From positions 1 through 6,025 of the forward strand of contig DPLR01000047.1 of the NCBI GenBank assembly GCA_003541895.1: 6,025 bases of DNA. The letters run 5' to 3'. The translations under genes and the position numbers were made by a program. The notes beneath the pieces are model-generated. The model made no database searches, had not been told where the DNA came from, and saw only the letters and a program-made list of their open reading frames with translations. The first letter of the stretch is position 1, and the number at the start of each line of letters is the position of its first letter. Positions 1 to 6,025 of this stretch are shown here, in pieces. This DNA comes from Cytophagales bacterium (GTDB lineage: Bacteria; Bacteroidota; Bacteroidia; Cytophagales; Cyclobacteriaceae).

Positions 1-840
1 GGTGCCAATGAAAACACGGTGATCACTTTTTCGCACGATGCCAAAGTGGAAGGGCAAAATGTTCCTGCTGGATCATATGGATTTTTCCTAGTGATAAATT
101 CTGATAATAGCGGAGAAGTTATTTTATCAAAAAGCTTTAAGTCATGGGGGAGTTTCTTTTACGATCAAGCTCAAGACCAACTTAGAGCAAAAATCCAATT
201 GAGAGATTTGCCCTATTCGGTTGAGTCTCTTACCTACGATTTCATGAATGCAACAAAATATTCTGCCGAACTAGTTTTGAATTGGGAGAAAAAACAGTTC
301 CCTGTAAAAATTGAATTTGATGTTGATAAAATTGTGATGGCCAATGCAAAGGAAGTTTTGAAAGGACAGACTGGATTTAATCCTCAATCTTTTGTAACAG
401 CGGCTGGGTATGCCATGAACAATAATATTGAGTTAGAACAAGGCGTTAAATGGATAGATCAGGCTATTACTAATGGCGCACCAAACCCGGGAAATGCCCA
501 AGGGATAAAATACAATTTACTTACAAAATTGGGTAAGACTTCAGATGCTGAAAAGCTATTCCAAAATGTGATTACAAATTCGAATGAAAATGATGTCAAT
601 CTATTTGCATATCAATTATCTGGCCAAGGTCTACATGACAAAGCAATAGAGGCATTTGTTTCAAATACAAAACGCTTCCCAAATAGTCCAAATACCTGGG
701 ACAGTTTAGGTGAAGGCTATGCAAACAAGGGTGACAAAGAAAATGCAATCAAGAGTTTTAAAAAGTCTTTGAGCATGAACCCTCCTTCAGGAGTGAAGGC
801 AAACTCAGAGAAGTTTTTGAAACAGTTTGGTGCGATGTAA
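1..840 (+). CDS. DUF2911 domain protein with C-terminal TPR repeats (5' end outside window)
   Basis: The frame is open from the first base (GGT GCC AAT GAA...) and ends at TAA 838-840, giving 279 visible residues; the true start lies to the left. The first ~105 residues match the second half of a DUF2911 domain: the GANE-T-ITFS segment, an 'AGSYGFF' turn, 'SWGSFFYD' and a 'SLTYDF' strand. In this family GANE normally follows a Trp-Arg pair deep in the domain, so a signal peptide and the first part of the domain are probably missing here. Residues ~197-262 form two tetratricopeptide-like helical pairs, the second clear (NTWDSLGEGY...KENAIKSFKKSLSMNP, ~229-262). DUF2911-TPR proteins are common in Bacteroidota, usually exported, and of unknown function; TPRs suggest a protein-binding role (inference). 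A strong terminator follows the stop. An internal GTG at 19 is not a credible start because homology continues upstream of it. Confidence 0.9.
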   Translation, partial: GANENTVITFSHDAKVEGQNVPAGSYGFFLVINSDNSGEVILSKSFKSWGSFFYDQAQDQLRAKIQLRDLPYSVESLTYDFMNATKYSAELVLNWEKKQFPVKIEFDVDKIVMANAKEVLKGQTGFNPQSFVTAAGYAMNNNIELEQGVKWIDQAITNGAPNPGNAQGIKYNLLTKLGKTSDAEKLFQNVITNSNENDVNLFAYQLSGQGLHDKAIEAFVSNTKRFPNSPNTWDSLGEGYANKGDKENAIKSFKKSLSMNPPSGVKANSEKFLKQFGAM

Positions 841-856
841 CTAACACCAAGCAAAG

Positions 857-891
857 AAAGTGAGCCGATTAAACACGGCTCACTTTTTTTT
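857..891 (+). terminator. Rho-independent terminator of the DUF2911-TPR gene
   Basis: An 11-bp perfect stem (857-867 with 876-886, core GTGAGCCG/CGGCTCAC) encloses an 8-nt loop and is followed by an unbroken T run at 884-891. It starts 16 nt after the stop codon at 840, which is classic geometry for an intrinsic terminator. On the opposite strand the same hairpin is followed by a weaker T-rich stretch (TTTCTTTG), so it may also stop transcription from the converging gene. The stop codon of that gene (880-882) and its last three lysine codons lie within the stem and T run. Confidence 0.9.
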
Positions 892-1410
892 ATAATTAAT
901 TAGTGGTGTGCCGCTCTTGTTTTCTCGCATCATTTCAGAAAATCCTTGATTTTTTGAGAATGCGGTTAGCGCCATTGCAATTCGTTTCGCTTTGGTTTGC
1001 ATTGTCTTGGCATCTTCAATCCATTTACTAAAGTAGCGCTGATGTGATCCCGGCAAGGACTTAAAAAATTTCATAGCCTCAAGGTCTTCCTTTAAGCAAG
1101 CCATAAAATCTTTCGAGGGTTCAATCTGGCGTTGGTCTAGTTCCATCTGCACCAACACCTTGTCGCCCATTTTCTTTCCGATTTCTTTTCTGATTTTTCC
1201 ATTCAAAGGCATAATGAAACTACCTTCGCCCATCGGGATGATCGCTACTTTCTCAAACGCAAAATCATCCAATTTTCCTTTCACCCGATAGGAAACTTTT
1301 ACGCCTGGATTTATTTTCTTGGCTTGCGCTGAACTTATCTCAATATACGTCCAGCCTGTTTTTTCGCCCTGCTTATCAAATTTTAAGATGGTGGTGTTGA
1401 ACTGAATCAT
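880..1410 (-). CDS. YdeI/OmpD-associated family protein with N-terminal DUF1905 domain
   Basis: This is a 176-residue soluble protein with no signal peptide or membrane segment. Residues ~1-95 look like DUF1905, a small beta-barrel domain (start 'MIQFNTTILKF', 'GWTYIEI', then 'FIMPLNGKIRKEIGKKMGDKVLVQMELD'). Residues ~98-165 look like the YdeI/OmpD-associated helical region ('SKDFMACLKED...FFKSLPGSHQRYFSKWIEDAKTMQTKAKRI'). This two-part layout is a known family. Databases sometimes call it 'bacteriocin protection', a label from a distant homologue that should not be read as a function here. The start at ATG 1408-1410 is chosen because it opens directly into the conserved first strand; upstream there is an AT-rich leader with no Shine-Dalgarno, as is usual in Bacteroidota. 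The gene is monocistronic, divergent from the protease gene, and its 3' end overlaps the terminator of the converging gene. Confidence 0.85.
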   Translation of the reverse strand: MIQFNTTILKFDKQGEKTGWTYIEISSAQAKKINPGVKVSYRVKGKLDDFAFEKVAIIPMGEGSFIMPLNGKIRKEIGKKMGDKVLVQMELDQRQIEPSKDFMACLKEDLEAMKFFKSLPGSHQRYFSKWIEDAKTMQTKAKRIAMALTAFSKNQGFSEMMRENKSGTPLINYKKK

Positions 1411-1424
1411 ATCTGAAAATTAAT

Positions 1425-1454
1425 AAAATCTAAAAGCGAATTTCATTCCCCGAA
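1425..1454 (-). promoter_or_regulatory. Candidate Bacteroidota-type promoter for the YdeI-like gene
   Basis: Read on the minus strand, TTCG (1454-1451) is followed after 18 nt by TAGATTTT (1432-1425). The Bacteroidota primary sigma consensus is TTTG, about 17-20 nt, then TAnnTTTG, so each box differs by one base. Transcription would begin a few bases before the ATG at 1410, giving a very short leader. In AT-rich DNA such matches arise by chance, so this is only a candidate. Confidence 0.25.
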
Positions 1455-1504
1455 CGAACTCATGTTCAAAGTTTCGAATTTTTACGTTTCATTTGCGTTA
1501 AAAC

Positions 1505-1533
1505 TTTGTTCTCAGAAATCACGTTTAGACTTA
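1505..1533 (+). promoter_or_regulatory. Candidate Bacteroidota-type promoter for the protease-recO-thioesterase cluster
   Basis: TTTG at 1505-1508 is followed after a 17-nt spacer by TAGACTTA (1526-1533), which keeps TA and the two central Ts of the TAnnTTTG box but misses two positions. A start site about 7 nt downstream would leave a leader of roughly 13 nt before the ATG at 1553. The location, within the 142-bp divergent spacer, is right for a promoter; the sequence match is modest. Confidence 0.3.
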
Positions 1534-1552
1534 ATTCACAGGCTTTCAAAGT

Positions 1553-3184
1553 ATGGATCAACCGAAAAATTCGTCTTATCAAATTAGTTTGCCAATCATT
1601 TTGTGCATCGGGCTTGCCGCGGGTTTGCTGATTGGCGCCAATATCAATTCAAAAACAGTTAGATCAACCGATAGCGCAGAAATCGAAAAACTGCGCGAGG
1701 TTTTGTCGCTCATTCAAAACGAGTATGTTGACAAAGACAAAGCAGATGCTTTGGTTGAAGATGCCATTCCGCACATTCTTGGCAAACTCGATCCGCACTC
1801 AGCCTACATTCCTGCCAAAGAAAAAATAGAAGCCAACGAAGACCTCAAGGGAAATTTTGAAGGCATCGGGATTGAATTCAGTATTTTCCATGATACGTTG
1901 GTAGTGGTTGCAGCGCTGAGTGGTGGTCCTTCTGAGGCTGTCGGCTTACGTCCGGGCGATAAAATTATTAAGGTGAACGGGAAACAAATTGCAAATACTA
2001 AGCTCACTAATCTTGATGTTCAAAAATATTTGAAAGGCCCCAAAGGCACGGAAGTAAAAATTGATGTGCTTCGCAAATCAGAGAAGTCGTTGATTGCATT
2101 TACGATTATCCGCGACAAAATTCCGCAAACATCGGTTGATGCATCGTACATGATCGATGCTGAAATCGGCTACATAAAAATTAGTCGCTTCTCCCAAACC
2201 ACGTATGAAGAATTTAAAACAGCGCTCGAAAAATTAAAAAAAGCAGGCTTGAAAAAACTGGTTCTCGATCTGCAAGGAAATCCGGGCGGATACATGGATC
2301 AAGCCATTGATGTTGCCGATGAGTTTTTAACTAAAGGCGAAAAAATTGTTTTCACCAACGGACAAGAAACACGCTACAATGAAAATGCCATCGCCACCGA
2401 CAAAGGTGATTTTGAAAAAGGTGATTTGATTGTTTTGATCAACGAGGGAAGTGCTTCTGCTTCTGAGATTGTAACAGGTGCCCTTCAGGATAATGACCGC
2501 GCGTTGATTGTGGGCCGCAGATCTTTTGGCAAAGGGCTGGTACAACGGCCATTCGATTTGAACGATGGATCTGAAGTGAGGCTTACCATTTCAAGATATT
2601 ACACACCCAGTGGCCGCTCCATTCAAAAGCCTTATGAAGATTTGAAGGAATACGACAAAGACATTGTGAAGCGTTACAAGCATGGTGAATTTTTTCATGC
2701 CGATAGTATTCACTTCAATGATTCACTAAAATACCACACACTTAATGGAAGAACAGTTTATGGAGGCGGAGGAATTATGCCGGATTATTTTGTGCCACTA
2801 GACACTTCTCATTCAAGTAAATATTTTAACGAGCTTTTCGCTGTTAACTCGGTGCGCGAGCTAGCCTTCAATTATGCTGAAGAAAACAAAACAAGTCTGG
2901 AAAAAATGGGCTTCGAAAGTTTCAAGCAAAAATTTGTTGTAGATGATGCTCTGCTTTCACGGCTAGTAGCGATGGGGCAAAAAGAAAAGGTAAAACCTGA
3001 TCTGGCCGACCTGGCCAGAAACAAAAAAGTATTTCAGATTTATTTGAAATCGGAAATCGCCAGACGAATTTGGGGCAACGCTTCGTTTTATCCAATCTTC
3101 AATGAGAGTAATGAAGTGCTTGAGCAGGTCATCAAAAATAGTTTGTTCGATAAAATTCCTCAGCTTGATCGGACTAAGTTTTAA
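1553..3184 (+). CDS. S41-family C-terminal processing peptidase (CtpA/Prc-like)
   Basis: This 543-residue envelope serine protease carries one N-terminal membrane anchor (~11-29), so the catalytic part is predicted to face the periplasm. A PDZ domain spans ~98-187 (GIGIEF start, 'GLRPGDKIIKVNG'), and the S41 core ~203-370. The family signature LDLQGNPGG lies at 238-246. The catalytic Ser-Lys pair is visible: Ser302 in GSASASE and Lys327 in FGKG, 25 residues apart as in plant D1 protease, with Gln331 four residues further on. The GGGGIMPD segment (404-411), typical of the family, is followed by a ~130-residue helical C-terminal extension common in Bacteroidota homologues. Such enzymes trim or degrade envelope proteins from the C terminus; the substrate here is unknown. 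ATG 1553 gives a complete anchor segment. The stop is 2 bp before recO, suggesting cotranscription. Active-site residues are intact. Confidence 0.95.
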   Translation: MDQPKNSSYQISLPIILCIGLAAGLLIGANINSKTVRSTDSAEIEKLREVLSLIQNEYVDKDKADALVEDAIPHILGKLDPHSAYIPAKEKIEANEDLKGNFEGIGIEFSIFHDTLVVVAALSGGPSEAVGLRPGDKIIKVNGKQIANTKLTNLDVQKYLKGPKGTEVKIDVLRKSEKSLIAFTIIRDKIPQTSVDASYMIDAEIGYIKISRFSQTTYEEFKTALEKLKKAGLKKLVLDLQGNPGGYMDQAIDVADEFLTKGEKIVFTNGQETRYNENAIATDKGDFEKGDLIVLINEGSASASEIVTGALQDNDRALIVGRRSFGKGLVQRPFDLNDGSEVRLTISRYYTPSGRSIQKPYEDLKEYDKDIVKRYKHGEFFHADSIHFNDSLKYHTLNGRTVYGGGGIMPDYFVPLDTSHSSKYFNELFAVNSVRELAFNYAEENKTSLEKMGFESFKQKFVVDDALLSRLVAMGQKEKVKPDLADLARNKKVFQIYLKSEIARRIWGNASFYPIFNESNEVLEQVIKNSLFDKIPQLDRTKF

Positions 3185-3186
3185 TC

Positions 3187-3855
3187 ATGCTTCATAAAAC
3201 CAATGGAATTGTTTTTCGATTAACCAATTATAGCGAGAGCTCAATCATCGTAAACATTTTCACAGGGGCATTTGGATTGCAGAGTTACATTGTCAATGGC
3301 GTTCGGGGTAAATCAAAAAAAACTAACATTGCACTCTACCAACCACTCACCTTGCTTGAGTTAGTGGTTTATCATCGCGAGAATGCATCGATCATGCGCA
3401 TCAAAGATGTGAAGTGCATTCATCCTTATCAAAGTCTGTCGAAAGATTTTCGAAAAGCAACTATTGCAATGTTTCTTAACGAAGTCATTAACCGCGTGGT
3501 GAAAGAACAAAGTCATGCCGAGAGCTTGTGCACGTTTTTAATCCAATCTTTCATTTCGCTTGACTTACTACAATCGAATACAGAAAATTTTCACTTGATC
3601 TTTTTGATTCGGCTAAGTCAGCATTTAGGATTCCGGCCATCAGAAGTGGCTGAATTATCGGGTGGCTGGATGGCCGACAAACAAGAGGAAGAAATTCTTT
3701 CTAAATTGTTGACGGCTTCTTACACTGATTTTATTGCCATGAACCATACGCAACGAAAAAATATTTTAGACATGTTGCTTCGGTTTTATGTGTTGCATTC
3801 TGAAAATTTTGGCGAGCTGAAATCATTGCAGGTAGTACGCGAAATAATCAATTAA
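3187..3855 (+). CDS. recO: DNA repair protein RecO
   Basis: The 222-residue product begins with the RecO N-terminal OB-fold pattern: 'TNGIVFRLTNYSESSIIVNIFTGAFGLQ', then 'VNGVRGKSKK', within ~1-80. A helical C-terminal domain follows (~85-222), with 'HLGFRPSE' near 150-160. RecO acts in the RecFOR pathway, displacing SSB and loading RecA on gapped DNA, and can anneal complementary strands. The length fits Bacteroidota RecO, which is slightly shorter than the E. coli protein. I see no four-cysteine zinc cluster, which some RecO proteins carry and others lack. The ATG lies 2 bp after the protease stop and 4 bp separate its own stop from the next gene, so it is probably the middle gene of a three-gene transcript. 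No Shine-Dalgarno is visible; translational coupling to the upstream gene is likely (inference). Confidence 0.9.
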   Translation: MLHKTNGIVFRLTNYSESSIIVNIFTGAFGLQSYIVNGVRGKSKKTNIALYQPLTLLELVVYHRENASIMRIKDVKCIHPYQSLSKDFRKATIAMFLNEVINRVVKEQSHAESLCTFLIQSFISLDLLQSNTENFHLIFLIRLSQHLGFRPSEVAELSGGWMADKQEEEILSKLLTASYTDFIAMNHTQRKNILDMLLRFYVLHSENFGELKSLQVVREIIN

Positions 3856-3859
3856 GAAA

Positions 3860-4309
3860 ATGGAAAATTTTATCCTTCCTATTCAAATCCGTTGGTCAGA
3901 CATTGATCAAAACCGACACCTCAGGCATTCGGCCTATTACGATTACGGAGCACTTGCGCGTGTGGAGTGTTTCACCAAACAGGGGTTAACCACTTCGAAG
4001 TTGGAGGAATTTCAAATCGGCCCCGTGTTGTTTCGCGAAGAGGCCATCTTCAAACGCGAAATTCATTTTGAAGATAAAATCACCATCGATTTACAAATGA
4101 GCAAATCTCGACCGGATTTTAGTCGGTGGAGCATTGTGCATCATCTTTACAAAGAAGACAAAACACTAGCCGCTATTATAAATCTTGATGCTGCATGGAT
4201 TGATTTGAATTTGAGAAAGCTTACGGTTCCCAACTCGTTCATCCAAAAAATATTCGAAGGGTTTCCCAGGTCAAAAGATTTTGAATGGGGCGATCCGTTG
4301 AAGAGATGA
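3860..4309 (+). CDS. Acyl-CoA/acyl-ACP thioesterase, hotdog fold (4HBT-like)
   Basis: This 149-residue cytosolic protein has the single-hotdog layout of the 4-hydroxybenzoyl-CoA thioesterase superfamily. Near the N terminus is 'IRWSDIDQNRHLRHSAYYDYGALAR', corresponding to the family pattern of two aspartates (Asp14, Asp16), a His-containing loop and a long helix ending in Ala-Arg. By comparison with the Pseudomonas enzyme, Asp16 is the probable catalytic acid. The strands at ~50-115 ('IGPVLFREEAIFKREIHFEDKITIDLQMSKS', 'WSIVHHLY', 'LAAIINLDAAWIDL') complete the fold. Members usually work as oligomers, hydrolysing thioesters of CoA or ACP; substrate cannot be read from sequence. The gene follows recO by 4 bp and ends 4 bp from the stop codon of purN on the other strand, with no obvious terminator between. 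Confidence 0.85.
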   Translation: MENFILPIQIRWSDIDQNRHLRHSAYYDYGALARVECFTKQGLTTSKLEEFQIGPVLFREEAIFKREIHFEDKITIDLQMSKSRPDFSRWSIVHHLYKEDKTLAAIINLDAAWIDLNLRKLTVPNSFIQKIFEGFPRSKDFEWGDPLKR

Positions 4310-4313
4310 TTTT

Positions 4314-4889
4314 TTATCCTCTCGCAACCCAACGCTCAATCACTGTTGGGAAGTGCCGATGTTCTAACTGCAAAACTTTTTCAGCAACTGACTTAGAGTT
4401 GTCACTCGGCAGCACATCGCATTTTTCTTGCGCTAGAATTTTTCCTTCATCATAGTGATCATTTACTAAGTGAATGGTAATGCCTGTTTCCTTTTCACCG
4501 GCCGCTATCACAGCTTCATGCACTTTCAGCCCATACATTCCTTTTCCACCAAATTTTGGAAGCAGCGATGGGTGAATGTTAATAATTTTATCTGGATATG
4601 CTTCAATCAATCTTTGTGGAATGAGCAAAAGAAAACCAGCCAACACAATGTGAGTGATTTTGTTTTCACTAAGCCAATTCAAAACATCATCGCATTCGCG
4701 GAATTGATTTTTATCGAAGACAACTGATTTAATGCCAAATTTTTTGGCGCGCTCTAAAACCAACGCGCTTGGATTGTTACTAACAACGGCTGCAATTTCA
4801 ACTGAATTGTGGTGCTGAAAATATTTTATGATCGCCTCCGCATTAGATCCACCGCCTGACGCAAAAATGGCAATCCTTGATTTTGTCAT
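4314..4889 (-). CDS. purN: Phosphoribosylglycinamide formyltransferase (GAR transformylase)
   Basis: PurN transfers a formyl group from 10-formyltetrahydrofolate to glycinamide ribonucleotide, the third step of de novo purine synthesis, in the cytosol. The 191-residue product has the phosphate-binding loop 'ASGGGSNAEAI' at 10-20, the catalytic block NIHPSLLPKFGGKGMYG (104-120) and 'GITIHLVNDHYDEG' (136-149). By alignment with E. coli PurN, the catalytic triad is Asn104, His106 and Asp147, all present. Length is somewhat shorter than the E. coli enzyme (~212). The ATG at 4887-4889 opens straight into the first beta strand (SRIAIFASG). It sits 9 bp downstream of the prenyltransferase stop on the same strand, so the two are probably cotranscribed although they belong to different pathways. 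No other pur gene is in view. Its 3' end faces the thioesterase gene with only 4 bp between stops. Confidence 0.96.
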   Translation of the reverse strand: MTKSRIAIFASGGGSNAEAIIKYFQHHNSVEIAAVVSNNPSALVLERAKKFGIKSVVFDKNQFRECDDVLNWLSENKITHIVLAGFLLLIPQRLIEAYPDKIINIHPSLLPKFGGKGMYGLKVHEAVIAAGEKETGITIHLVNDHYDEGKILAQEKCDVLPSDNSKSVAEKVLQLEHRHFPTVIERWVARG

Positions 4890-4898
4890 TCTGCAAAA

Positions 4899-5744
4899 CT
4901 AAATGAAAACCATACTGATGATACCGAGTAGCATAATTACTTTACACCACTGGCTGATGTAATAGAAATCTTTTTTTGTGTCTGCCCTCACCAATCTTAC
5001 CAATAGAAAAACCAAAGGCACAAAAAGGAACACAAAAAAGTAAAACACAGGTAATTGCCGATAAACTTTATTTATTAAAATCACGGAACCAAAAAGAGCC
5101 GCCATCAAAAAATAAATAAAAAATTTTGTCTTGTGGTTGCCCCAAACGATGGGCAAAGTTTTACATCCAAACGTATTGTCGCCTTTCAGGTCTTCCATGT
5201 CTTTTACAATCTCTCGAATCAATGTCATGGCAAATGCAAAGATGGAGTAGATCGCTATGAGTGGTTGATGCACAGCATACAATGTGTTGATCAAATAAAT
5301 AGAAAGGCTTGTCAGCAATGCAACCATAAAATTGCCAATGAGGGGTTGTCTCTTCAAATTGTTTGAATACCACCACAGCAAAAAAACAGAGAGGAGATTG
5401 ATCATCCCGATTTTCCATTGCAGCAAAAAACCCAAAGCTATTCCTACCATCGAGAGCACTGAATGAAACAGAATTGCATAACGCCTGGTAATGTGCTTAC
5501 CAATCACCACTCGCTCGGGTTTGTTGATGAGATCGATTTTCACATCGTAGTAATCATTAATGATGTAGCCGGCCGCTGCAATGATCATCGTTGACACCAC
5601 CAGAATTAACAACTTAACATCATACACTTTGGCAAACCCAACCAAGAACATGGCTGTAAAGTATTGCGCAAAGGCGATGATCATCAAATTCCAGAAGCGC
5701 GTCAGCTTTAAAAAGCCGAAAAGTGAAAATCGGTGTGAAGGCAT
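4899..5744 (-). CDS. UbiA-family prenyltransferase (geranylgeranylglycerol-phosphate geranylgeranyltransferase-like)
   Basis: This 281-residue integral membrane protein has about eight or nine hydrophobic helices, the first at ~18-36 and the last at the very C terminus. Both aspartate-rich motifs of the UbiA superfamily are intact: NDYYDVKID (63-71) and KDMEDLKGD (181-189), the latter preceded by Arg-Glu and followed by 'CKTLPIVWG', as in the UbiA/DGGGP-synthase branch. These bind the Mg-diphosphate of a polyprenyl donor. Bacteroidota homologues are often labelled as archaeal-type lipid enzymes, but the acceptor here is not known; quinone, heme or other lipid acceptors are possible, though no menaquinone or heme genes are adjacent. 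ATG 5744 lies just before a positive patch and the first helix. Upstream are a short AT-rich leader and the 5756-5804 palindrome. purN follows after 9 bp. Confidence 0.88.
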   Translation of the reverse strand: MPSHRFSLFGFLKLTRFWNLMIIAFAQYFTAMFLVGFAKVYDVKLLILVVSTMIIAAAGYIINDYYDVKIDLINKPERVVIGKHITRRYAILFHSVLSMVGIALGFLLQWKIGMINLLSVFLLWWYSNNLKRQPLIGNFMVALLTSLSIYLINTLYAVHQPLIAIYSIFAFAMTLIREIVKDMEDLKGDNTFGCKTLPIVWGNHKTKFFIYFLMAALFGSVILINKVYRQLPVFYFFVFLFVPLVFLLVRLVRADTKKDFYYISQWCKVIMLLGIISMVFI

Positions 5745-5755
5745 TCTGTAAAGAT

Positions 5756-5804
5756 AGTTACCGGATTCCAGTTACCGGTTACTGGCAGCCGGAATCTGGT
5801 AACT
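5756..5804. repeat. Imperfect 49-bp palindrome built from GTTACCGG-like units
   Basis: Arms 5756-5769 and 5791-5804 are complementary over 14 positions except one (G5763/T5797, a G-U wobble in a + strand transcript and an A-C mismatch in a minus-strand one). The 21-nt centre contains a second near-palindrome (5768-5785, core ACCGGT, two mismatches). GTTACCGG occurs exactly twice (5757-5764 and 5771-5778), and related inverted copies occur near 5779-5785 and 5797-5803. It lies between the receptor stop (5809) and the prenyltransferase ATG (5744), so a minus-strand readthrough transcript would carry the hairpin 11 nt before that ATG. No T run follows on either strand, so it is not a textbook terminator. 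It resembles short intergenic palindromic repeats of the REP type; whether it recurs in the genome cannot be seen here. Confidence 0.7.
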
Positions 5805-5808
5805 TTTG

Positions 5809-6025
5809 CTAAAATCTCATCGCAACCATCAGCAAATAATTTCTTCCAGCCTGTGGGTAATAATAATTCTGTCGTGCTTCGCTGCCTCCACCAAGATAGC
5901 CATAGGTGTAGCCATTGCTCGAATACATCACATTGCTGATGTTGTTCAGAAGAAGACTTACAGAAAATTCGCGCATCCAATTCGGCTTCAGGATGTAACT
6001 CAATCGAAGATCGTTGATAAAATAA
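5809..6025 (-). CDS. TonB-dependent outer-membrane receptor, C-terminal end (5' part outside window)
   Basis: Seventy-one codons plus the TAG stop (5811-5809) are visible and the frame stays open to the right edge. The residues read YFINDLRLSYILKP..., then 'LLLNNISNVMYSSNGYTYGY', and finally YYYPQAGRNYLLMVAMRF. This is the usual end of a TonB-dependent receptor barrel: an amphipathic strand, an 'L-NN-NV-Y-SNG' turn, 'PQAGRNY' and a last strand ending in a C-terminal Phe, the aromatic residue recognised by the BAM assembly machinery. Such receptors import iron complexes, cobalamin or other large substrates across the outer membrane; the ligand cannot be told from this fragment. It is on the same strand as the prenyltransferase, 64 bp upstream of it. 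TTG 6003 is not the start, because family similarity continues upstream. Confidence 0.88.
   Translation of the reverse strand, partial: YFINDLRLSYILKPNWMREFSVSLLLNNISNVMYSSNGYTYGYLGGGSEARQNYYYPQAGRNYLLMVAMRF

Noticed and set aside
1456..1467. GAAC-N4-GTTC dyad in the divergent intergenic region as an operator
   Set aside because: Four-base arms are too short to separate from chance in AT-rich DNA, and no regulator gene is adjacent.
1804..2007. 67-codon minus-strand open frame inside the protease gene
   Set aside because: It lies opposite the conserved PDZ region of the S41 protease and shows no independent support; the same applies to the open frames at 1632-1829 and 2327-2545.
4328..4350. 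CCCAAC...GTTGGG inverted repeat near the purN 3' end as a terminator
   Set aside because: It has only 6-bp arms with an 11-nt loop, lies inside purN coding sequence, and has no T run after it on either strand.
4470..4727. 85-codon + strand open frame inside purN
   Set aside because: It lies antisense to a well-conserved purN with intact catalytic residues and has no recognisable motif.
5161..5418. Open frames overlapping the prenyltransferase (5161-5418 minus, 5133-5366 plus)
   Set aside because: Both lie within the membrane-protein gene whose Asp motifs are in the other frame; their translations are rich in Cys and His and resemble no family.
5756..5804. Repeated GTTACCGG units as a possible CRISPR array
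   Set aside because: The units are only 8 bp, lie 6 bp apart and are arranged as a palindrome; there are no regular spacers and no cas genes.
5708..5980. 90-codon minus-strand open frame across the palindrome and receptor end
   Set aside because: It is out of frame with the TonB receptor, which has clear family similarity in the same bases, and its composition (many Trp, Cys and His) looks non-biological.

Overview
The window looks like ordinary chromosomal DNA from a Bacteroidota bacterium, most likely of the order Cytophagales. The evidence is the AT-rich composition, the near absence of Shine-Dalgarno sequences, a DUF2911/TPR protein, a TonB-dependent receptor with the typical C-terminal aromatic residue, and the Bacteroidota forms of CTP protease, RecO and a UbiA-family prenyltransferase. 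The order is an inference from protein character; no marker gene is present.

Layout, left to right. A DUF2911-TPR gene enters from the left edge on the + strand and ends at a strong intrinsic terminator (857-891). Converging on it is a minus-strand YdeI/DUF1905-type gene whose stop codon lies inside that terminator. A 142-bp divergent intergenic region (1411-1552) then separates it from a tight + strand cluster: an S41 C-terminal processing protease, recO and a hotdog-fold thioesterase, with gaps of 2 and 4 bp. The thioesterase gene meets, tail to tail and 4 bp apart, a minus-strand pair read as UbiA-family prenyltransferase then purN (9-bp gap). Upstream of the prenyltransferase is a 64-bp intergenic gap holding a conspicuous imperfect palindrome built on GTTACCGG units. 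Beyond it lies the 3' end of a minus-strand TonB-dependent receptor cut by the right edge.

The genes serve separate cell functions: envelope proteolysis, recombinational repair, acyl-thioester hydrolysis, purine synthesis, isoprenoid transfer and outer-membrane uptake. They look like neighbouring housekeeping transcription units rather than one dedicated system. No mobile element, CRISPR array, RNA gene or defence locus was seen. The most notable non-coding items are the palindrome at 5756-5804 and the stop-in-terminator arrangement at 857-891.
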